Shown here: positions 5,876 to 9,808 of the stretch, piece by piece | How positions within the stretch are numbered: the stretch's first letter is position 1 | Layout: each line of letters opens with the position of its first letter | From: Rubrobacter sp. | GTDB taxonomy: Bacteria; Actinomycetota; Rubrobacteria; Rubrobacterales; Rubrobacteraceae | Direction of reading: 5' to 3' | NCBI GenBank assembly: GCA_016781705.1 | Contig: JADDPV010000174.1 | Location: 1-9,808 of the forward strand | Length of the DNA: 9,808 nucleotides | Program-made: the position numbers and the translations under genes | The notes under the pieces: generated by a model | Databases searched by the model: none | Told to the model about the DNA's origin: nothing | What the model saw: only the letters and a program-made list of their open reading frames with translations

Positions 5876-7537
5876 TCACGCGACGGTCGCTTTGACGGTA
5901 TGGTAGCCCGTGGCGCCGGAAGGGTGCGGGGGCGTCACTTCGGCGGTTTGGGTCTCGCCCTCGCCGTCGGTGGCGCGGACCTGTAGGGTGTACTCTCCGG
6001 CGGAGTTGGCGTCCCAGTCGTAGACGTAGTGGCGCCAGGTGTCCTCGTCGAGTTGGGCGGCGAGGCGGGCTTCGTTCCAGGTCTCGCCGTCGTCGGTGGA
6101 GACCTCGACGCGGCTTATGCCGCGGTGGGGGGCCCAGGCGACGCCACCGATGGGGACCGTGCCCCTTTCGAGCTGGTCGTCGTCTTTGACGGTGTCGATG
6201 CGGGACTGGGTCTTGACAGGGCCTTCCTTGGTCCAGGTGCGTTGGATCCAGTACGCGTCGAAGTCCCAGTCGGTGAGCTCTAGCTCGGTGAGCCACTTCG
6301 TCGCCGAGACGTAGCCATACAGGCCCGGCACGACGAGCCTCACCGGGTAGCCGTGGTTGGGGGGAAGCTCGTTGCCGTTCAGGCCGAAGGCGACCAGGGC
6401 CTCCCGGCCGTCGAGGGCTAACTCCGTTTTGAAGCCAGAGGTCCAGCCGTCCGCGCTGCGGCCGACGAGCTGCTCGGCCGGCGATCCCCGGCCCACGTCG
6501 CCCGGGCTGACGCCGGCCTCCTTCAACACGTCGGAGAGCAAGACGCCGGTCCAGCGGCCGTTGGAGACCAGGCCGCCGCCCACCTCGTTGGAGACGCAAG
6601 AGAGCGTTATGTCCGACTCGCGGGTGGACATGCTGAGGAGGTCGTTGTAGGAGATCTCGAACGGGTTTTGCACCGCGCCCCCCACGGAGAGCTTCCAGGT
6701 GTTTGCGTCCAGGCGGGGGGCGGTGAGGGCGGTGTCTATCAGGTAGAAGTCTTCGGTGGGCGTGATCAGGGGCGGCATACCTTTCACCTCTATGGAGGCG
6801 GCGGCGGGCGGTGGCGGCAAAGTCCGGTGCGTCACGCCCGCGGCCCCGCCGCTACCCTGGGGCAGCTTCACGGGCGCGGACGCTACCTGTCCGCCGCCGC
6901 CAGACAACGCCCGCCCCACGCCCGCCGCGGCGAGTCCCATCACCGCGGCGCCACCGCTGAGGAGGAGGAAGTTCCGGCGGGGAACCGCGATGCCGCCGGC
7001 CGCGTGCGCCTCCCTGCTCCTCACGTCCATCGTCGGGGGAGGCGGCGTGCCATCCCCTACCGGTGCGGCTGCCGTCGCCCGCAGGCCGGAGGAGCGCAAC
7101 AGGAACTCGGCGGCGGCGACGCCGGCGGCCAGACAGCCCACGATGACGACGACGGTCGGGACAGGGGCGACCAGCGGCTCGGTGAAGGCGGCGGCGACCG
7201 CGATCGCGGCCAGGACGACAACGCCGGCGAGAGCGGCTATCGGGGAGCGCAGGCTCAGGATCGCGAGGAGGCCGGCGACCACCAGGGCGCCTATGACCAT
7301 CGTCGAGATCAAGACCGGTATGTCGGCCTGGCCCAGGGTCTCTATGGCTCGGGTGGCGAACCCGCCTGGCGTCAGCTCAATGACGCGCTGCGAGAGCGCG
7401 ACGAAGACCGAGGGCACGCCCGCGTACAGCCCGTGGATCAACTCCGCGAGGCCAAACGACAACACGGCCCCGGCAGCCCCCGCGGTTACTGCTTTCCATT
7501 TAGAACCCATAGCTCCGGAGAACCCCCGTTCTCTCAT
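5876..7537 (-). CDS. Membrane-anchored molybdopterin oxidoreductase, sulfite oxidase fold
   Basis: The product (about 553 residues) joins a membrane domain to an extracytoplasmic molybdenum-cofactor enzyme. Residues about 15-150 hold four hydrophobic segments. A twin-arginine motif, VPRRNFLLLSGGAA (numbering from the GTG at 7543, RR at 189-190), begins a fifth, followed by a Gly/Pro-rich linker. The Oxidored_molyb domain follows (about 250-430): NPFEISYNDL, then ITLSCVSNEVGG whose Cys (316) is the expected Mo ligand, RWTGVLLSDVLKEAGV and NHGYPVRLVVPGLYGYVSAKW-like sequence. An Ig-like C-terminal domain (about 455-555, ISRVEVSTDDGETW) matches the Mo-cofactor dimerisation domain. No heme domain is present. 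The substrate is unknown: sulfite, or S-oxides as for MsrP. ATG 7537 is chosen over GTG 7543 because AGGGG (7551-7547) stands 9 nt upstream; ATG 7510 is also possible. A PHO-box-like repeat and TAATAT lie directly upstream. Confidence 0.88.
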   Translation of the reverse strand: MRERGFSGAMGSKWKAVTAGAAGAVLSFGLAELIHGLYAGVPSVFVALSQRVIELTPGGFATRAIETLGQADIPVLISTMVIGALVVAGLLAILSLRSPIAALAGVVVLAAIAVAAAFTEPLVAPVPTVVVIVGCLAAGVAAAEFLLRSSGLRATAAAPVGDGTPPPPTMDVRSREAHAAGGIAVPRRNFLLLSGGAAVMGLAAAGVGRALSGGGGQVASAPVKLPQGSGGAAGVTHRTLPPPPAAASIEVKGMPPLITPTEDFYLIDTALTAPRLDANTWKLSVGGAVQNPFEISYNDLLSMSTRESDITLSCVSNEVGGGLVSNGRWTGVLLSDVLKEAGVSPGDVGRGSPAEQLVGRSADGWTSGFKTELALDGREALVAFGLNGNELPPNHGYPVRLVVPGLYGYVSATKWLTELELTDWDFDAYWIQRTWTKEGPVKTQSRIDTVKDDDQLERGTVPIGGVAWAPHRGISRVEVSTDDGETWNEARLAAQLDEDTWRHYVYDWDANSAGEYTLQVRATDGEGETQTAEVTPPHPSGATGYHTVKATVA

Positions 7538-7552
7538 TTTCACGCGCCCCTG

Positions 7553-7596
7553 ATATTACAGGCAACTTGTGAACAAAGGATGAACACGATGTTAAC
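7553..7596 (-). promoter_or_regulatory. PHO-box-like direct repeats and -10 hexamer upstream of the molybdoenzyme
   Basis: On the minus strand three 11-bp units follow one another: GTTAACATCGT (7596-7586), GTTCATCCTTT (7585-7575), GTTCACAAGTT (7574-7564). The GTTCA core and 11-bp period match the direct-repeat units bound by actinobacterial PhoP/RegX3-type regulators. A TAATAT hexamer (7558-7553) follows 11 bp after the last GTTCA core, and no TTGACA-like -35 is present. The repeat covers the -35 position, the usual arrangement for activation by an OmpR/PhoB-family regulator. With this -10 the start site would be near 7546, only about 8 nt before ATG 7537, so the mRNA would be nearly leaderless. 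Confidence 0.5.
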
Positions 7597-7618
7597 TCTT
7601 CCTCGTGAGATACGCTCG

Positions 7619-7633
7619 CCGGGCGGAGCCCGG
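7619..7633. repeat. Perfect 6-bp hairpin CCGGGC-GGA-GCCCGG
   Basis: A G/C stem with a 3-nt loop lies in the 268-bp gap between the thioredoxin gene stop and the molybdoenzyme start, upstream of the repeat array. It has no T-run on either strand. It could serve as a U-tract-less terminator for the leftward thioredoxin transcript before the next promoter. Confidence 0.35.
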
Positions 7634-7669
7634 ATCACCGCCCGCCGAAGGGAACGGCCTCCGACGCCC

Positions 7670-7703
7670 CTCCAGCGTCCAGAATTCGGAGCACGCGCTG
7701 GAG
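7670..7703. repeat. 8-bp perfect inverted repeat with nested symmetry
   Basis: CTCCAGCG (7670-7677) and CGCTGGAG (7696-7703) are perfect complements across an 18-nt spacer. The spacer itself contains TCC...GGA arms around the palindrome GAATTC. It lies 108 bp past the thioredoxin stop in the direction of transcription. It may be part of a transcript end or a protein site; there is no U-tract. Confidence 0.4.
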
Positions 7704-7811
7704 TTCGGAAGGGTTCGTCAGCACAGGGACCATCGCTTCGGAGACCTCACCCGCCACCCGCACGCCCCGCCGTTGGGTCTGAGGCATGCGAGGACCCCCG
7801 CTGCGTTCGAT

Positions 7812-8558
7812 TCAGGTCCGATCCCTCTCCGCCAGGAGCTCCTCGATCTTCTCCCCGGTCTGTTCGTAGGCACCCTCGCCGAAGTGCTCGTAGCGGACGA
7901 AGCCGTCGGCGTCTATGAGGTAGACGGCGGGCCAGTAGCGGTTGTCGTAGGCGTCCCAGGTGGCCTGGTCGTTGTCGAGGACGACCGGATACTCGATGCC
8001 CGCCTCCCTGACCGCCACCTCGACGTTGGCGTACTCTTTCTCGAACTCGAACTCCGGGGTATGGACGCCGACGACCAGCAGACCGTCGCCGGCGTACCTC
8101 TCGTGCCAGGCGTTCATGTGGGGCTGAACGTTCTGGCAGTTGTAGCAACTGTAGGTCCAGAACTCGAGCAAGACGACCTTCTCGCCGCGGGCCTCGGCGA
8201 GCGAGACGCCATCGGTGTTGACGAACCCGGTGGGACCCACGATCTCCTCGGCCCGCCGGAACTCCACCTCTTTGCGCTCGATCCGCTCCGCGGCTCTCTC
8301 GCGCTCACTCCCCTCCTGCGCCTCACGAGCGGCGACCTCCCGGGACGGCCCCGCCTCCGGTTCGTCGGCCTGGTCCGGGGCGGCGGACGGGGCGGCTTCT
8401 GTTCGTTCGGCGGGCGGCGGTTTCGCCTCCGTTCGCGCCGCGGTTTGCGCCGCGCCCGGACCGGCCGCGTTCAGCCGGAACTCGATAAAGGAGATCGCGC
8501 CGACCACCAGGAGCAGCGTGAGCGCGAGCAGGGCGGGTCTGGGGATTCTAGAGTTCAT
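7812..8558 (-). CDS. Membrane-tethered TlpA/DipZ-like thioredoxin
   Basis: The 248-residue product has an N-terminal signal anchor (about residues 8-27), then a long low-complexity Ala/Glu/Pro/Arg-rich spacer (about 30-105). The thioredoxin-fold domain closely resembles the central domain of mycobacterial DipZ: LLEFWTYSCYNCQNVQPHMNAW with redox pair C138/C141, then VVGVHTPEFEFEKEYANV, YPVVLDNDQATWDAYDNRYWP with the cis-Pro loop, and YLIDADGFVRYEHFGEGAY. It should act outside the membrane as a thiol reductant fed by the CcdA encoded just upstream. Its ATG overlaps the ccdA stop by ATGA, and GAGG sits 7 nt before it inside ccdA. The frame stays open far upstream within ccdA, but ATG 8558 is the natural start because the anchor follows directly. 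Possible partners are cytochrome c apoproteins or other extracytoplasmic thiols; none is encoded in the window. Confidence 0.9.
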   Translation of the reverse strand: MNSRIPRPALLALTLLLVVGAISFIEFRLNAAGPGAAQTAARTEAKPPPAERTEAAPSAAPDQADEPEAGPSREVAAREAQEGSERERAAERIERKEVEFRRAEEIVGPTGFVNTDGVSLAEARGEKVVLLEFWTYSCYNCQNVQPHMNAWHERYAGDGLLVVGVHTPEFEFEKEYANVEVAVREAGIEYPVVLDNDQATWDAYDNRYWPAVYLIDADGFVRYEHFGEGAYEQTGEKIEELLAERDRT

Positions 8559-9256
8559 AACAGCACCTCGTTCAAGACCTCCAGGTTGGCGAGCAGGCTG
8601 AGCTTGCCGGTAAACACGAGCACTCCTATCCCGATCAGGACGACTCCGAAGGCGGCGTGGGCGCGCCTGGCCCACCGCTTGTGCCGCCTTATGAACGCGA
8701 ACCCCCACGAGGGGAACAGGCCGACGAGCAAGAACGGCGCCCCGAGGCCGAACGCGTACGCGAGCAACAGGGGGAACGCCGACGCGGGCCGCGCCGCCGC
8801 CAGCGCGAGCGTGCTGCCCAAAATCGGGCCCACGCAGGGCGTCCAGGCGACCGCGAAGGAGGCCCCGAAGAGGAAGGAGCCGAGGTGGCCCGCTACCGGC
8901 GTCGCCGGCTTCGTCGAATACTCTCGGTCGAGGACGGGCAGGCGGAGCAAACCGGACAGGTGCAACCCGAGGACGATGACCACCACGCCGGCCAGGCGCG
9001 AGAGCCACGCCAGTGTCTCCGCCGCCACCTCCCGCAGTGCCGCGTTCAGCGCCACGCCCAAAGCCGCGAAGACCAGCGAGAAGCCGCCCACGAACAAGAG
9101 GGCGCCGAAGAACACGTCGCGTCGCCCGACGCCCTCGCGGCCGAGCGAAGTTCCCGCCAGCTGCGCGAAGAACGCCGGTATCACGGGCAGCATACACGGC
9201 GAGAGGAAAGACACAAGCCCAGCCGCGGCCGCGAGGAAGACGGTAGGTTCACCCAT
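8555..9256 (-). CDS. ccdA: CcdA family thiol-disulfide electron carrier (DsbD transmembrane domain)
   Basis: The 233-residue polytopic protein passes electrons from cytoplasmic thioredoxin to extracytoplasmic thioredoxin-like proteins. The two conserved redox cysteines lie in symmetric helices: SFLSPCMLPVIPAF (C21) and AVAWTPCVGPILG (C141). About six transmembrane segments are visible, the usual number for CcdA, separated by short charged loops such as RRHKRWARRAHA. ATG 9256 is chosen because GGGGGAG stands 9 nt upstream; an earlier ATG at 9313 has no usable spacing to a ribosome site and would add a hydrophilic extension before the first helix. The gene overlaps the TlpA/DipZ-like gene by 4 nt, so the two form a translationally coupled unit: together they correspond to the first two domains of DipZ. 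A plausible promoter lies 85-113 bp upstream. Confidence 0.92.
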   Translation of the reverse strand: MGEPTVFLAAAAGLVSFLSPCMLPVIPAFFAQLAGTSLGREGVGRRDVFFGALLFVGGFSLVFAALGVALNAALREVAAETLAWLSRLAGVVVIVLGLHLSGLLRLPVLDREYSTKPATPVAGHLGSFLFGASFAVAWTPCVGPILGSTLALAAARPASAFPLLLAYAFGLGAPFLLVGLFPSWGFAFIRRHKRWARRAHAAFGVVLIGIGVLVFTGKLSLLANLEVLNEVLL

Positions 9257-9340
9257 GCTTCTGGTCTCCCCCACCGGAGGCTCTTTCCACGCGCCGAACC
9301 GACCTTTCGTCATCCCTCGCCGTCACACATCTCGGGTTCG

Positions 9341-9369
9341 ATTCTGACACGGGCGAACACTGGTAGCAA
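9341..9369 (-). promoter_or_regulatory. Candidate promoter of the ccdA-thioredoxin operon
   Basis: TTGCTA (9369-9364) and CAGAAT (9346-9341) on the minus strand are separated by exactly 17 bp and match the housekeeping consensus at four of six positions each. This would start transcription near 9334, about 78 nt before ccdA. No terminator for the DUF202 gene was evident in the 164-bp gap, so read-through is also possible. Confidence 0.4.
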
Positions 9370-9420
9370 GCGTCTACACCGGGGCGGACGGGATCGTAAT
9401 AGAAAGTTAAGATTCGCGCT

Positions 9421-9777
9421 CTAGAGGCCCCCGAGAAGGACGAAGACCATGAAGGTCCCGGCGAGGGCCAGGCTCCCGGCGACGACGATCAGGTACGCCG
9501 CCACGGCGGAGACGAAGTGGCCCGTGGAAATACCGCGCCGGCTTCGGAGGAACTGGGCCGTCCCCATGACCAGCGTGAGGCAGCCGAGCAGGGCCAGCGC
9601 GACCCCGAAGGCCCCCGAGGTCCCGGCCGGACCGCCCTGCGCCCCGAGCCTCTCGACCACGAGCCCGAAGGAGATCAGGCCGACCCCCGTCCTTACCCAC
9701 GAGAGGAGCGTGCGCTCGTTGGCGAGGTGCTCGCGCACCTCGGTCCCACCCTCGCCCCCCTCCCCCGAACCGCTCAT
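9421..9777 (-). CDS. DUF202 (YidH-like) small membrane protein
   Basis: The 118-residue product has the DUF202 signature REHLANERTLLSWVRTGVGL (residues 15-34) and three transmembrane segments (about 24-44, 55-76, 88-117) joined by a basic loop RSRRG. The N-terminal 12 residues are Gly/Ser/Glu-rich and probably cytoplasmic. The family has no established function. ATG 9777 has AAGG 7 nt upstream. The gene is complete within the window and precedes ccdA in the same direction with a 164-bp gap, so co-transcription is uncertain. Confidence 0.88.
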   Translation of the reverse strand: MSGSGEGGEGGTEVREHLANERTLLSWVRTGVGLISFGLVVERLGAQGGPAGTSGAFGVALALLGCLTLVMGTAQFLRSRRGISTGHFVSAVAAYLIVVAGSLALAGTFMVFVLLGGL

Positions 9778-9808
9778 AGGGCAACCTTTCCGTGTCGCGT
9801 TGTTCTCG

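Noticed and set aside
5624..5986. Short plus-strand frames across the nfi upstream region
   Set aside because: They read through the hairpin and the repeat array, have no recognisable motif and run into the 3' end of the molybdoenzyme gene.
6668..7918. 416-codon open frame on the plus strand
   Set aside because: It is antisense to the molybdoenzyme, whose protein has clear family motifs; the product here has none.
8559..9197. Fused reading that extends the thioredoxin frame upstream through ccdA
   Set aside because: The extension is Arg/Gly/Pro-rich out-of-frame translation of ccdA; the signal anchor right after ATG 8558 and the ATGA overlap fix the true start.
7605..9347. 580-codon open frame on the plus strand
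   Set aside because: It is antisense to the thioredoxin and ccdA genes, encodes low-complexity Arg/Pro/Ala-rich sequence without family motifs, and is open only because of high GC.
9327..9350. GGGTTCGATTC resembling a tRNA T-loop
   Set aside because: The flanking bases do not make a T stem beyond the first pairs, and no acceptor, D or anticodon arms can be placed around it.

Overview
This is a high-GC bacterial chromosome segment whose protein families suggest an actinobacterium. An Asp23/Gls24 envelope protein, a DipZ-like split thioredoxin system and motifs resembling actinobacterial response-regulator sites fit a deep-branching lineage such as Rubrobacter. That assignment is inference from general impression, not from a marker gene. 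No rRNA, tRNA, CRISPR array, insertion sequence or phage gene was seen. Nearly everything is on the minus strand; only the Asp23/Gls24 gene is on the plus strand.

Layout from left to right: (1) the N-terminal part of an epoxide-hydrolase-like alpha/beta hydrolase (minus, cut by the window edge), divergent from an Asp23/Gls24 gene (plus), with a 6-8-6 palindrome between them; (2) a single-pass membrane protein of unknown function (minus), convergent with Asp23; (3) a damaged peptide/nickel-type ABC importer operon read leftwards: an intact substrate-binding lipoprotein, a DppB-type permease lacking its middle roughly 200 codons, and a DppC-type permease with several frameshifts and a nonsense codon. 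No ATPase genes follow; (4) endonuclease V (nfi), preceded by an elaborate upstream region; (5) a membrane-anchored molybdopterin oxidoreductase of the sulfite-oxidase fold; (6) a ccdA plus TlpA/DipZ-like thioredoxin pair overlapping by ATGA; (7) a DUF202 membrane protein.

The most interesting signals are regulatory. Upstream of nfi, positions 5712-5771 carry six pentamers on an exact 11-bp grid. They include GTTAC-N6-GAAAC-N6-GTTAC, the pattern described for actinobacterial GlnR boxes (and, on the other strand, GTAAC repeats of the MtrA type). The array ends 10 bp before a TATAGT -10 hexamer on the nfi strand. The predicted transcript would start with a long hairpin and then pass a possible 16-codon leader ORF that overlaps the TTG start of nfi. 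This would link nitrogen status to repair of deaminated (hypoxanthine) DNA. Upstream of the molybdoenzyme, three GTT(C/A)A units repeat every 11 bp and end about 11 bp before a TAATAT -10. This is the geometry of PhoP/RegX3-type PHO boxes.

Functionally, the right half is an extracytoplasmic redox module: CcdA would carry reducing electrons across the membrane to a membrane-tethered CYNC thioredoxin, and next to it lies a probably Tat-exported molybdoenzyme. The left-centre shows an ABC importer in decay, or a local assembly fault; the two cannot be told apart from the sequence alone.
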